From Ferrovibrio terrae_A (GTDB lineage Bacteria; Pseudomonadota; Alphaproteobacteria; Ferrovibrionales; Ferrovibrionaceae): a DNA stretch of 64,000 nt. The stretch's first letter is position 1, and each line of letters opens with the position of its first letter. The translations under genes and the position numbers were made by a program. The notes beneath the pieces are model-generated. The model worked only from the letters and a program-made list of their open reading frames with translations, was not told the DNA's origin and did not search any database. Below are positions 16,391 through 24,795 of the stretch, piece after piece. The stretch is from NCBI RefSeq assembly GCF_943372915.1, contig NZ_CALSAN010000001.1, positions 124,001 through 188,000 on the forward strand, written 5' to 3'.

Positions 16391-17866
16391 TTAAGCCGCT
16401 ACTGCGGGCTGTGTGTAACGCGGCAGAACATCCTCGTTGCGGAGGTCACCGCGCATCGTGCGCCACAGGTTGTAGACCATGATGAGAGAGCCGCTCAGGA
16501 AGAAGATGCCGCCCAGGGCACGGATAACGTAGAAGGGCTGCATCGCCTGCACGGTTTCGATGAAGGAATACTGCAGGAAGCCGAGATGATCATAGGCGCG
16601 CCACATCAGGCCCTGCATGATACCCGACACCCACATGGAGGTGATGTAGAGCAGGATGCCGATGGTGGCGATCCAGAAGTGCAGTGACACCAGGCGGATC
16701 GAATAGAGCCGCTCGCGCTTCCACAGCACCGGCACGATGTAATACAGCATGCCGAAGGTGATGAAGGCGTTCCAGCCCAGCGCACCGGAATGCACATGGC
16801 CGATGGTCCAGTCGGTGTAATGGCTGAGCGCATTGACCTGGCGGATCGACATCACCGGGCCCTCGAAGGTGGCCATGCCATAGAAGGCGACGGCAGCGAC
16901 CGAGAAGCGCAAGGCTGGATCGGTGCGCAGCTTGTCCCAGGCGCCCGACAGCGTCATCAGGCCGTTGATCATGCCGCCCCAGGACGGCATCCACAGCATG
17001 ATCGAGAAGACCATGCCCAGCGTGGCAGCCCAGTCGGGCAGCGCGGTGTAATGCAGATGATGCGGGCCGGCCCAGATATAGAGGAAGATCAGCGACCAGA
17101 AATGCACGATCGACAGGCGGTAGGAATAGATCGGGCGGTCAGCCTGCTTGGGGATGAAGTAATACATCATCGCCAGGAAGCCGGCGGTGAGGAAGAAGCC
17201 CACCGCGTTATGCCCATACCACCACTGGGTCAGCGCATCCTGTACGCCGGCAAAGGCGGAATAGCTCTTGGTGCCGACGATGGAGACCGGCATCGACAGG
17301 TTGTTGACGATATGCAGCATCGCCACGGTGATGATGAAGGCCAGGTAGAACCAGTTGGCGACATAGATATGCGGCTCTTCGCGGCGTATCAGGGTGCCGC
17401 CGAAGGCGATCAGATAGACGACCCAGACCAGCGTGAGCCAGAGGTCGGTGTACCATTCCGGCTCGGCATATTCCTTGCCCTGGGTGACACCCAGCACATA
17501 GCCCGAGGCGGCCAGCAGGATGAACAGCTGGTAGCCGAAGAACAGGAACCAGCCGATCGGCGCGCCACCGAACAGGCGGGCGCGGCAGGTGCGCTGGACG
17601 ACATAGATCGAGGAGCCGAGCAGGGCATTGCCGCCGAAGGCGAAGATGGCAGCCGAGGTATGCACCGGTCGCAGGCGGCCGAACGTGGTCCATTCCAGGC
17701 CAAGGTTGAGGGCCGGGAAAGCCAGTTGCAGTGCGATATAGACACCGGCCGTGAAGGCGATGACGCCCCAGAAGATCGTCGCGATCATGAAGGCGCGAAC
17801 CACCTCTTCGACATAGGGCTCGAACGTGCGGTTCGCATAGGGCTGGTTGGCAGCAATGGCCGTCAT
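16391..17866 (-). CDS. ccoN: Cytochrome c oxidase cbb3 subunit I CcoN
   Basis: A 491-residue haem-copper oxidase subunit with 12 or more membrane helices. It carries the His ligands for low-spin haem b, haem b3 and CuB (visible in PVHTSAAIFAF, WYGHNAVGFF, WAGPHHLHYTALP and SHYTDWTIGHVHSGALGWN). It reduces oxygen to water with high affinity. The start at 17866 is chosen because GGGAG precedes it and the protein then begins MTAIAANQPY, as the family does; a longer in-frame extension is not typical. A FixK box centred 77 bases upstream controls the operon. Confidence 0.96.
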   Translation of the reverse strand: MTAIAANQPYANRTFEPYVEEVVRAFMIATIFWGVIAFTAGVYIALQLAFPALNLGLEWTTFGRLRPVHTSAAIFAFGGNALLGSSIYVVQRTCRARLFGGAPIGWFLFFGYQLFILLAASGYVLGVTQGKEYAEPEWYTDLWLTLVWVVYLIAFGGTLIRREEPHIYVANWFYLAFIITVAMLHIVNNLSMPVSIVGTKSYSAFAGVQDALTQWWYGHNAVGFFLTAGFLAMMYYFIPKQADRPIYSYRLSIVHFWSLIFLYIWAGPHHLHYTALPDWAATLGMVFSIMLWMPSWGGMINGLMTLSGAWDKLRTDPALRFSVAAVAFYGMATFEGPVMSIRQVNALSHYTDWTIGHVHSGALGWNAFITFGMLYYIVPVLWKRERLYSIRLVSLHFWIATIGILLYITSMWVSGIMQGLMWRAYDHLGFLQYSFIETVQAMQPFYVIRALGGIFFLSGSLIMVYNLWRTMRGDLRNEDVLPRYTQPAVAA

Positions 17867-17936
17867 GGGGGCTCCCGAAACTGATGCGCCGGTCTGGCGA
17901 CGCGGGGCCATCATGCAATTTCGACGGACTACGACA

Positions 17937-17950
17937 TTGATGCAGGTCAA
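17937..17950. promoter_or_regulatory. FixK/FNR box upstream of ccoN
   Basis: TTGATGCAGGTCAA matches the FixK form TTGAT-N4-GTCAA. A -41.5 placement gives a ccoN transcript start near 17902, 36 bases before the ATG. Because the site lies between divergent genes it could also serve the DUF2189 gene (start near 17985). Confidence 0.8.
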
Positions 17951-18017
17951 TGGGCGCCGGGCCGTATCGGGGCAGTATGTCGCAGTTGCTGTGACCGAAT
18001 GCCGCAGAGAGGCTCGC

Positions 18018-18779
18018 ATGAGCACTGACACCGAAACCCGGGCTGCCGCCCAGATCCGCATTATCCCGAGCGACCAACCCTGGCTGTGGCTGCAACAGGG
18101 CTGGCGCGACATGGTGGCGGCCCCTGCCGTCAGCCTGGCCTATGGCGCCACCATCGTGCTGCTGAGCTGGGTGCTGGCCGGCGTGCTGTCGGTCGCCGAC
18201 TGGACCTGGGCAGTGCTGCCGATGGCCGGCGGCTTCCTGCTGGTCGCGCCTTTCATTGCGGTCGGGCTGTATGAATGCAGCCGGCGGCTGCAAGCGGGCC
18301 AGCCCGTCACCCTGCGCGACACCGTCAACGTCTTCCTGGGCAATCCGCGCATTGCCTATTTCGGCATCGTCTTGCTGTTGCTGCACTTCGCCTGGATGCG
18401 CGCTGCTATGCTGTGGTTTGTGCTGTATTTCCATGGCGGCACGCCGCCGCTGGGGCAGATTCCGCTCTACCTGCTCGATCCGGTCAACCTGCCCTTCCTG
18501 ATTGTCGGCACCGCCATGGGTGGCGGCTTCGCACTGCTGACCTTTGCCATTTCAGCCGTGTCGCTGCCACTGCTGCTGGACCGCGATATTGATGTGATTT
18601 CTGCGATCCTGCTGAGCGTGCGCGCGGTGCTGGCCAACCCGAAGGCGATGCTGCTCTGGGCCGGCCTGATCGCGCTGTTCACCTTTGTCGGCCTCGTCAC
18701 CTTCTTCTTCGGGCTGGGGCTGCTGTTTCCGTTGGTGGCGCATGCCAGCTGGCATGCCTATCGCGACCTGGTCGGTTAG
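18018..18779 (+). CDS. DUF2189 integral membrane protein
   Basis: A 253-residue protein with about six membrane helices and short soluble ends. The features GWRDMVAAPAVSLAYG near the start and FPLVAHASWHAYRDLV at the end are typical of DUF2189, a family of unknown function that is often adjacent to cbb3 or other terminal-oxidase genes. The ATG at 18018 follows GAGAGG, which rules out the upstream in-frame extension. It is divergent from ccoN across a FixK box and ends overlapping the convergent TauE/SafE gene by four bases. Confidence 0.85.
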   Translation: MSTDTETRAAAQIRIIPSDQPWLWLQQGWRDMVAAPAVSLAYGATIVLLSWVLAGVLSVADWTWAVLPMAGGFLLVAPFIAVGLYECSRRLQAGQPVTLRDTVNVFLGNPRIAYFGIVLLLLHFAWMRAAMLWFVLYFHGGTPPLGQIPLYLLDPVNLPFLIVGTAMGGGFALLTFAISAVSLPLLLDRDIDVISAILLSVRAVLANPKAMLLWAGLIALFTFVGLVTFFFGLGLLFPLVAHASWHAYRDLVG

Positions 18780-19573
18780 GCAGACGCCGTCAGCCAGCGC
18801 AGCGCCAGCAGGATCAGCAGCACGGCGTTCAGCAGCAGGACCGGCACCAGCAGGCGCTGCAGTCCGCGCCGCCAGCGCTGGCCGGCCGCCGCACCCAGAA
18901 ACCCGACAATCAGCAACCCCGGCATGGTGCCCAGCGTGAAGGCGGCCATGCCGAGTGCGCCGGCCTGCCAGCTGCCGCTCGCCCCGGCCAGCAGCAGGGC
19001 CGAATACAGCAGGCCACAGGGCAGGAAGCCGAGCGCAAGGCCAAGGCCGTAACCCTGCAGGCCGACCGGCTGGCGGAACAGCGGACCCAGCCGCGCAAGC
19101 CACCAGTGGCGCAGGGCGGCGGCACCACTGCCACTGCCACTGCCACTGCCACTGCCACTGCCCTGCGCGATCAGCTGCGTCGAGGCGAACACCAGCAGCA
19201 GCGCGGCCGCAAACAACAACGCCAACGCCGGCAGATAGCCCTGCACCGTCAGCCGGCCGGCGCCGCCGGCCAGGCCGGCCGCCGCAGCGCCGAGCAAGGT
19301 GTAAGTGGTGGCGCGGCCCGCATGATAAGGCAGCAGCGCCATGCCACGCAGGCGGGTGAAGACCGTGGCCTGCGCCAGCGGCAGCGTCGCCAGACGGCTG
19401 CCGACCTGGCCGAGCACGAAGGGCCCGCACATGCCGGCGCAATGCACGGCGCCACCGACGAGGCCGAGCAGCAGCATGCCGAGCGGATGCGATACCGGCA
19501 GCCAGGCGGCAAGCCCGCTGCCATGCAGCGCCATTGTACAAGCCGAAAGGAAATCCGCCCAGGAGTCCACCAT
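18776..19573 (-). CDS. TauE/SafE (UreH-like, COG2836) membrane protein of the cco region
   Basis: A protein of about 265 residues with six predicted helices. It has the COG2836 hallmarks: HCAGMCGP in the first helix (paired cysteines) and FLPCGLLYSALLLAGA in the fourth. Relatives occur beside cco genes and are suspected of handling copper, thiols or sulfite; no function is established. A Gly-Ser run of 13 residues between helices is encoded by six perfect hexamer repeats. A perfect FNR/FixK box lies 34 bases upstream of the ATG at 19573. If that box acts at -41.5 the transcript would start near 19572, which would favour the ATG at 19534 instead. Confidence 0.8.
   Translation of the reverse strand: MVDSWADFLSACTMALHGSGLAAWLPVSHPLGMLLLGLVGGAVHCAGMCGPFVLGQVGSRLATLPLAQATVFTRLRGMALLPYHAGRATTYTLLGAAAAGLAGGAGRLTVQGYLPALALLFAAALLLVFASTQLIAQGSGSGSGSGSGSGAAALRHWWLARLGPLFRQPVGLQGYGLGLALGFLPCGLLYSALLLAGASGSWQAGALGMAAFTLGTMPGLLIVGFLGAAAGQRWRRGLQRLLVPVLLLNAVLLILLALRWLTASA
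19125..19160. repeat. Six-copy hexanucleotide tandem repeat (CCACTG) inside the TauE/SafE gene
   Basis: Six perfect consecutive copies of CCACTG, 36 bases, are read on the minus strand as alternating Gly and Ser codons. Gain or loss of a unit keeps the frame and changes only a hydrophilic inter-helix loop by two residues. Confidence 0.95.
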
Positions 19574-19606
19574 CGGTGCACCATAGCCGGCAGAGACCAG
19601 GCGACC

Positions 19607-19620
19607 TTGATCCGGATCAA
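19607..19620. promoter_or_regulatory. Perfect palindromic FNR/FixK box
   Basis: TTGATCCGGATCAA is a perfect dyad and perfect consensus match. It lies 34 bases upstream of the first ATG of the TauE/SafE gene. Confidence 0.75.
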
Positions 19621-19808
19621 AGAAATATCCGTGCCCGGTCTTTTGGGATTGCCAACCCCGGCCGGCCCTTTCACTGTGTTGCCGGCTCCCTCTGCTGCAG
19701 GGCATGGTGCAGCGCAGTGCAGCACAGACGGCGCAGCGTGCTGCGCAAGACAGCGTGGAGCGGCCAAAACCTCGGCAAGTGGCTCAGAAAAGCGCCAACA
19801 TGTTTTAG

Positions 19809-19832
19809 ATATGAAAATATGTATTTTCATAT
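19809..19832. promoter_or_regulatory. AT-rich palindrome upstream of the ABC transporter operon
   Basis: Perfect 10-bp arms ATATGAAAAT / ATTTTCATAT are separated by four bases (ATGT). The base composition is far from the surrounding GC-rich sequence. The size and AT-rich dyad fit a MarR-family operator; a marR gene closes this gene group at 23277-23804. It is 148 bases before the substrate-binding-protein start. Confidence 0.55.
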
Positions 19833-19980
19833 TTATTCGATGTGGTAGCGTGTCGCCAGACACTGTCCTGCTGCGCAAGAGCTGAGTGTTTCAGGCGTCG
19901 GTTCGACGGCCGGGTGCAAGGCCAGCCGGTGCAGCGGGGAACGGGATCTTACTGGACGATTTTCCAACAGGGGGAATGGC

Positions 19981-20961
19981 ATGAAAAAGGTCGCTTGCGC
20001 AGTTTTCGCCTCGGTTACGGCATGGGCTGTCTTCCCGGTGCCCGCCCAGGCACAGGAAACCATCCGGGTCGGCTGGACCATCCCGGCGGAAGAATCCAAA
20101 TACTGGATGATGCGGCGACCGACGGAATTCGCCGATCTGGGCAAGACCTACAAGATCGAATGGGTGCAGTTCCAGGGCACCGCACCGATGGTGCAGGCCA
20201 TGGCCGCCGGCGCGCTGGACTGCTCGACGCAGTCGGTGCTCTCGGCCGCCCAGGGCGCCATCGAAGCCAACCTGCAGACCTATATCGTCGCTCAGCATGT
20301 CTCGGAAAAGCCGGGCAGCTTCTCGGTCTACTGGGCGGTGAAGGATGATTCGCCGATCAAGACCGTCGCCGACATCAAGGGCAAGAGCGTCGGTACCAAT
20401 GTGTTCGGTTCCGGCATCCTCGGCCCGATGGCCATGCTGCTCAAGCGCAACGGCCTCGACATGGAGAAGGATATCAAGCTGGTGGAAACCGGGTTCCCCG
20501 GCTCGGAAGATGCGATCCGCAGCGGCCGCGTCGATGTCGGCGTGCTGAACCAGCCGTTCGCCGCCCGTGCTGAAGCCAAGGGCGGCCTGCGCAAGCTGTT
20601 CTCATTGTCGGACCAGCAGCAGAATATCGTCCATATCATGGAAGTCTGCCGCAAGGACTTCGTCGACAAGAAGCCGGACCTGGCCAAGCTCTACATCCGC
20701 GACATCACCAGCGGCATGAAGAAGGCCCTGGCCAATCGCGCCGAGACCCTGAAGGTGGTGTCGGAAGTGACCAAGGCCCCGGTCGAGGTGCTGGACACCT
20801 ATCTGCTGAAGCCGAACGACTTTGCCCGCGACGAGAATGCTCGCCCGAATTTCGAGGGCGTGCAGGCCATGCTCGACATCTATGCCCAGACCGGCATGCT
20901 GTCGCGCAAGCTGGATGTGTCGACGATGCGTCACCCGACCATGGTGGCGCCCATTCAATGA
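19981..20961 (+). CDS. ABC transporter substrate-binding protein (SsuA/TauA/NrtA superfamily)
   Basis: A 326-residue periplasmic binding protein. A Sec signal peptide (about 1-24, ending PAQAQE) precedes an NMT1/THI5-like fold with IRVGWTIP, GALDCSTQSVLSA and KGKSVGTNVFGSG. The family binds sulfonates, nitrate, taurine, aromatic acids or thiamine precursors; the ligand cannot be read from the sequence. It is the first gene of a four-gene transporter operon and its stop overlaps the ATPase start. The neighbouring catabolic genes suggest that the ligand is the substrate of that pathway. Confidence 0.85.
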   Translation: MKKVACAVFASVTAWAVFPVPAQAQETIRVGWTIPAEESKYWMMRRPTEFADLGKTYKIEWVQFQGTAPMVQAMAAGALDCSTQSVLSAAQGAIEANLQTYIVAQHVSEKPGSFSVYWAVKDDSPIKTVADIKGKSVGTNVFGSGILGPMAMLLKRNGLDMEKDIKLVETGFPGSEDAIRSGRVDVGVLNQPFAARAEAKGGLRKLFSLSDQQQNIVHIMEVCRKDFVDKKPDLAKLYIRDITSGMKKALANRAETLKVVSEVTKAPVEVLDTYLLKPNDFARDENARPNFEGVQAMLDIYAQTGMLSRKLDVSTMRHPTMVAPIQ

Positions 20962-21782
20962 TGCTGTCTCCGGGTCTTGTGAGGAAGGAGCCAGTTTCCG
21001 CAGTGTCAGAGAGCGCGATCCAGATTGCCGGGGTGTCGAAGGAATTCGGCACCACCCGGCATGCGCGCCATCTGGCCCTGTCGGACATTTCCGCAGACAT
21101 CCCCGAGGGTCAGTTCGTCTCGATCCTCGGACCTTCGGGCTGCGGCAAGTCGACTCTGCTTTATATCGTTGGCGGCTTTGTCGCCCCGACCGGCGGCACC
21201 GTCACAGTCGGCGGCCGGCCGGTCACCGGCCCCGGCCCGGATCGCGGCCCGGTATTCCAGGAATTCGCGCTGTTTCCGTGGAAGACCGTAATCGGCAACG
21301 TGATGTATGGTCTGCGCCAGCAGGGCGTGGGCCGCGCCGAAGCCCGCGAAAAGGCGGCAGCCCTGCTGCGCCGCGTGCATCTGGCCGAATACGAGAATTT
21401 CTATCCCAAGGAACTGTCGGGCGGCATGAAGCAGCGCGTGGCGATTGCCCGCACGCTCGCCTATGACCCGAAAATCCTGCTGATGGACGAGCCCTTCGGC
21501 GCGCTGGACGCGCATACCCGCACGACCCTGCAGAATGACCTGCTGAACCTGTGGGAACGCGACCGCAAGACGGTGCTGTTCGTCACCCATGGCGTAGATG
21601 AAGCGGTGTATCTGTCGGACCGCGTGATCGTGATGACGCGCTCGCCCGGCCGCATCAAGGCCATTGTCGATATCGACCTGCCGCGGCCGCGCCAGCGCGC
21701 GGATCTTCTGCTCAACCGCCGCTACCAGGAATATATCGTCGAGATCGAGCGGATGATCGAAAGCCCGCCGGAGCAAGCCTGA
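20958..21782 (+). CDS. ABC transporter ATP-binding protein (SsuB/TauB type)
   Basis: A 274-residue ATPase with Walker A GPSGCGKST, Q-loop VFQEFALFPW, signature LSGGMKQR, Walker B ILLMDEPFGALD and switch His in FVTHGVDEA. The C-terminal segment with DIDLPRPRQR is typical of the nitrate/sulfonate/taurine subfamily. Start ATG 20958 overlaps the previous stop; a GTG at about 21002 preceded at a distance by GGAG is an alternative that would remove a poorly conserved N-terminal extension. Confidence 0.92.
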   Translation: MMLSPGLVRKEPVSAVSESAIQIAGVSKEFGTTRHARHLALSDISADIPEGQFVSILGPSGCGKSTLLYIVGGFVAPTGGTVTVGGRPVTGPGPDRGPVFQEFALFPWKTVIGNVMYGLRQQGVGRAEAREKAAALLRRVHLAEYENFYPKELSGGMKQRVAIARTLAYDPKILLMDEPFGALDAHTRTTLQNDLLNLWERDRKTVLFVTHGVDEAVYLSDRVIVMTRSPGRIKAIVDIDLPRPRQRADLLLNRRYQEYIVEIERMIESPPEQA

Positions 21783-21784
21783 AC

Positions 21785-22567
21785 ATGCGGCAGTTGCTCT
21801 ACCTGCCGGGCGTGCCGCCGCTGCTGGCCTGCATCGGCCTGCTGGCACTCTGGGAGGCTGGCGCCTGGCTGCTGCAGGTCAATGGCCTGCCGCCGGCCTC
21901 TGCCGCCCTGCGCGAAGTGCCCGCCATCCTGGGTGACCGTGAATCGCTGCTGCATATCCTCGATTCCCTGCGCCGCATGGTGCTGGGCTTTGGCCTCGCG
22001 CTTATGGTGACCATTCCGCTCGGCCTGCTGATGGGGCGCTTCCGCAGCGTCGCCGCCACCGCCAATCCGCTGCTGATGGTGATCTATCCGGTGCCGAAAG
22101 CGGCGCTGATGCCGATCATCATGCTCTGGCTCGGCATCGGTGATGCCTCGAAGATCCTGGTGATCTTTCTCGGCGTCAGCCTGCCGGTGATCTATCACAG
22201 CTACCAGGGTGCGCGCGCCGTCGATGAAAAGCTGCTGTGGTCGGCGGCCGCCATGGGCCTGGGCCCGGTGGCACGGCTGTTCCGCATCGTGTTGCCGGCG
22301 GCGGCGCCGGAAATATTCGTCGGCTGCCGCACCGGCCTGGTCCTGGCGCTGATCACCATGATTACCAGCGAGATGATTGCGCGCCAGAGCGGCGCCGGTA
22401 ACATCCTGTTCAACGCGCTCGACATGGCGCAGTACGAAACCGTCTATGCCATGATCATCGTGATCGGCCTGCTCGGCATCGTGCTGGATGCCGGTTTCGA
22501 GCGGTTGCGCCTCTTGCTGATCGCCTGGTCCGAACCACGCCAGGATTTCGCGGTGGGAGGCGGCTGA
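21785..22567 (+). CDS. ABC transporter permease (SsuC/TauC type), first
   Basis: A 260-residue permease with six helices and the binding-protein-dependent transport EAA loop near residue 150-175 (AAAMGLGPVARLFRIVLPAAAPEI). It begins two bases after the ATPase gene and shares one base with the second permease. Having two different permeases suggests a heterodimeric channel. Confidence 0.9.
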   Translation: MRQLLYLPGVPPLLACIGLLALWEAGAWLLQVNGLPPASAALREVPAILGDRESLLHILDSLRRMVLGFGLALMVTIPLGLLMGRFRSVAATANPLLMVIYPVPKAALMPIIMLWLGIGDASKILVIFLGVSLPVIYHSYQGARAVDEKLLWSAAAMGLGPVARLFRIVLPAAAPEIFVGCRTGLVLALITMITSEMIARQSGAGNILFNALDMAQYETVYAMIIVIGLLGIVLDAGFERLRLLLIAWSEPRQDFAVGGG

Positions 22568-23280
22568 TGTGGGCGCAGCGTAGCCGCGACATCCTGCTGG
22601 GACTATGCCCGATCGTAGTGCTGATCGGCCTGTGGCATGGCATCGCCGTCAGCGGCATGGCCCCACCATCGCTGTTGCCGTTACCGGCCACGGTATTCTG
22701 GCGCCTGGTGCAGCAGGTGCAGTCGCCCACCTTCCTCGGCCATGCCGGCATCACGCTGGCGCGCCTGTTCAGCGGCTTCTTGCTGGCCCTGGTGATCGGC
22801 GTGTCGATCGGCGTGTTCGCGGCGGTGAACCGCCAGCTGGGCGCCATGATGCGGCCGATCGTGCGCGTGCTGGCGCCGGTGCCCAAGGTGGCCCTGGTGC
22901 TGGTCGATGCGCTGTTCCCGATCCTGCTGGCGACCTATTTCGGCGCGCTCGCGGTGGAACCCAAACTGGTCTGGTCGGCACGCGCCGCCGGCGCCTCGCC
23001 GCTGAAATGCGTGTTCACCGTGATCCTGCCGGCCGCGCTACCCTCGATCCTCACCGGCTGCCGCATCGGCCTGGTGATTTCCTGCATCGTGGTGTTCCTG
23101 GCCGAGATGATTACCTCGACCGACGGGCTGGGCCATCTGCTGGTGCGCGCCTCGCGCAGCTTCCAGACCGTCGACATGTTCGTGCCGCTGATCAGCATTT
23201 CCGTGCTCGGCCTGCTGCTCAATGCCGGACTCAACCTGCTGCGGCAGCGGCTGCTGGCCGGCTTCCCGGCCGAAAACTAA
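22567..23280 (+). CDS. ABC transporter permease (SsuC/TauC type), second
   Basis: A 237-residue permease with six helices and an EAA-like loop (ARAAGASPLKCVFTVILPAA). It pairs with the upstream permease and ATPase. It ends overlapping the stop codon of the convergent marR gene by four bases. Confidence 0.9.
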   Translation: MWAQRSRDILLGLCPIVVLIGLWHGIAVSGMAPPSLLPLPATVFWRLVQQVQSPTFLGHAGITLARLFSGFLLALVIGVSIGVFAAVNRQLGAMMRPIVRVLAPVPKVALVLVDALFPILLATYFGALAVEPKLVWSARAAGASPLKCVFTVILPAALPSILTGCRIGLVISCIVVFLAEMITSTDGLGHLLVRASRSFQTVDMFVPLISISVLGLLLNAGLNLLRQRLLAGFPAEN

Positions 23281-23804
23281 GCCTTGACTTTTGGCGCCGC
23301 CTTGCCGCGGCGCGGCGCCTTGGCGGCTTTTGGCGCGACATCTTCGCGATAATGGATCAGCAGGTCGAGCGCGCGCTTGATGGTGGCGCGTTCGCTTTCC
23401 GACAGCGGCCCAAGAATACTGGCTTCATGCGCCTTGGCGGCGGCCAGCGCCGGCGCGACACGGCGCCGGCCCTTGTCGGTCAGGTCGATGAAGACACGGC
23501 GGCGATCATGGCGGTCGGCACGACGCGCCACCAGACCATCGGCCTCCATGCGGTCGAGGATCTTGGTGATGCGCGGCTGCTTCATGATGGTCATGGCGGC
23601 GAGATCGGAAACCGACATGCCGTTGGCATCGCTCAGCGAGGCCAGCACGCGCCAGAACGGCACCGACAGCTTCCAGTTCTTCAGCGCCAGATGGAATTCT
23701 TCCGATACGATATGGCTGGCCCGCGCCAGCAGATAGGCGAGATAGGTGCTGGCAAAGCCGCCGCGCGTGGCAGGATCACGTGATTCTCTGAGCGGCTTCG
23801 CCAT
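23277..23804 (-). CDS. MarR-family transcriptional regulator
   Basis: A 175-residue winged-helix regulator. The HTH (about 60-110) includes LAAMTIMKQPRITKILDRMEADGLV and the wing has RRADRHDRRRVFIDLTDKG, the classical MarR D-R-R pattern. The C-terminal tail is Lys/Ala/Pro-rich. Start 23804 is chosen to begin MAKPLRES; the longer frame overlaps the preceding gene. It is the last gene of a leftward trio with the opine-dehydrogenase-like and hydroxyacyl-CoA dehydrogenase genes. It probably controls the surrounding catabolic and transport genes through the AT-rich palindromes at 19.8 and 25.97 kb, responding to an aromatic ligand; that is inference. Confidence 0.9.
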   Translation of the reverse strand: MAKPLRESRDPATRGGFASTYLAYLLARASHIVSEEFHLALKNWKLSVPFWRVLASLSDANGMSVSDLAAMTIMKQPRITKILDRMEADGLVARRADRHDRRRVFIDLTDKGRRRVAPALAAAKAHEASILGPLSESERATIKRALDLLIHYREDVAPKAAKAPRRGKAAPKVKA

Positions 23805-23811
23805 TGCGGGA

Positions 23812-24795
23812 TCAATCCGGAAGTACAGGAGGCCGGGCCAGGCCAAAGGTCTTCAGCAATATGGCAAAGGCTTCCAGCCGTTCCAAGCGGTAGGCCTTCA
23901 CATCCAGGGTGTCGTAATCGAGGAAGCCCTTGCCGGTCTTCAGGCCGATACGGCCTTCCTGCATGTTGCGCTCGATGATCGGCGGTGCGGCATAGCGCTG
24001 GTCGCCCAGGGCCTGGGTCAGGTAGCGGCTGGCGTAATACAGGATATCGCCGCCGCCCCAGTCGATGAATTCCAGCAGGCCGAGCACGGCAAAGCGGAAG
24101 CCGAATCCGTATTTGATCGCCTTGTCGATCTCGGCGGCCGAGGCCACGCCTTCCTCGACCATGCGGGCGGCCTCGTTCATCGCCAACGCCTGGATGCGCG
24201 GCACGATGAAACCCGGCCGCGCCGCACAGATCACCGGGATCTTGCCGATCGATTCCAGCAGGGCCTTCAGCGCGGCGGTGACGGCCGGATCGGTCTTGGC
24301 GCCGGGCGAGAGCTCGACCAGCGGCACCAGATAGGCCGGATTGAGCCAGTGCGCATTGAGAAAGCGTTGCGGATGCACGATGGCGCCTGACAGATCATCA
24401 ACCAGGATCGTCGAGGTGGTGGAAGCGATGATCGCATCGGGCCGGGTGCGGGCCGAAGCCTGCGCCAGGATCTCGCGCTTCAGCTCCAGGATTTCCGGCA
24501 CGCCCTCGAACAGGATATCGGCCGCGCCCAGCGCCGCATCGGCCTGGTCATGCGCCACCACATGGATGCGGCCGGCAATGATGTCGATGGCTTCTGCACC
24601 CAGCAGGCCGATCTTGGCCAGATCGCCCAGCGTGTTGCGGATTTCGGCTTCCGCCTCGTCAGCGAGGCGGACGAAATCCTCTGGCGCACGCGTCTTGATA
24701 TCGATCAGATCGACCTGGTGGCCGGCATAGGCGAAGACCACAGCGATGCCGCGGCCCATGCGGCCAGCACCCAGACTGGCAATGCGCGCGGTCAT
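23812..24795 (-). CDS. 3-hydroxyacyl-CoA dehydrogenase family protein, NAD-binding
   Basis: A 327-residue stand-alone dehydrogenase with an N-terminal Rossmann motif GAGRMGRGIA, the middle catalytic His region (FLNAHWLNPAYLVPLVEL) and a C-terminal helical domain (PGFIVPRIQALAMNEAARM, GIGLKTGKGFLDYD). This group includes 3-hydroxybutyryl-CoA dehydrogenase and relatives that use carnitine or gulonate. The HWxNP variant in place of HFFNP suggests a substrate other than a simple acyl-CoA. It overlaps the preceding gene by four bases. Confidence 0.88.
   Translation of the reverse strand: MTARIASLGAGRMGRGIAVVFAYAGHQVDLIDIKTRAPEDFVRLADEAEAEIRNTLGDLAKIGLLGAEAIDIIAGRIHVVAHDQADAALGAADILFEGVPEILELKREILAQASARTRPDAIIASTTSTILVDDLSGAIVHPQRFLNAHWLNPAYLVPLVELSPGAKTDPAVTAALKALLESIGKIPVICAARPGFIVPRIQALAMNEAARMVEEGVASAAEIDKAIKYGFGFRFAVLGLLEFIDWGGGDILYYASRYLTQALGDQRYAAPPIIERNMQEGRIGLKTGKGFLDYDTLDVKAYRLERLEAFAILLKTFGLARPPVLPD

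Larger units (their letters stand above)
19574..19980. other. Intergenic region between divergent TauE/SafE gene and transporter operon
   Basis: About 400 bases without a supported gene. The left third holds the FNR/FixK box (19607-19620). The centre is ordinary GC-rich sequence with no convincing frame. The right third is clearly AT-rich around a long palindrome (19809-19832) and then leads into the transporter gene with a ribosome site (GGGGGAATGGC) just before ATG 19981. Confidence 0.7.

Noticed and set aside
17867..18112. N-terminal extension of ccoN in the same frame
   Set aside because: It would run through the FixK box and lacks resemblance to CcoN; GGGAG before the ATG at 17866 decides the start.
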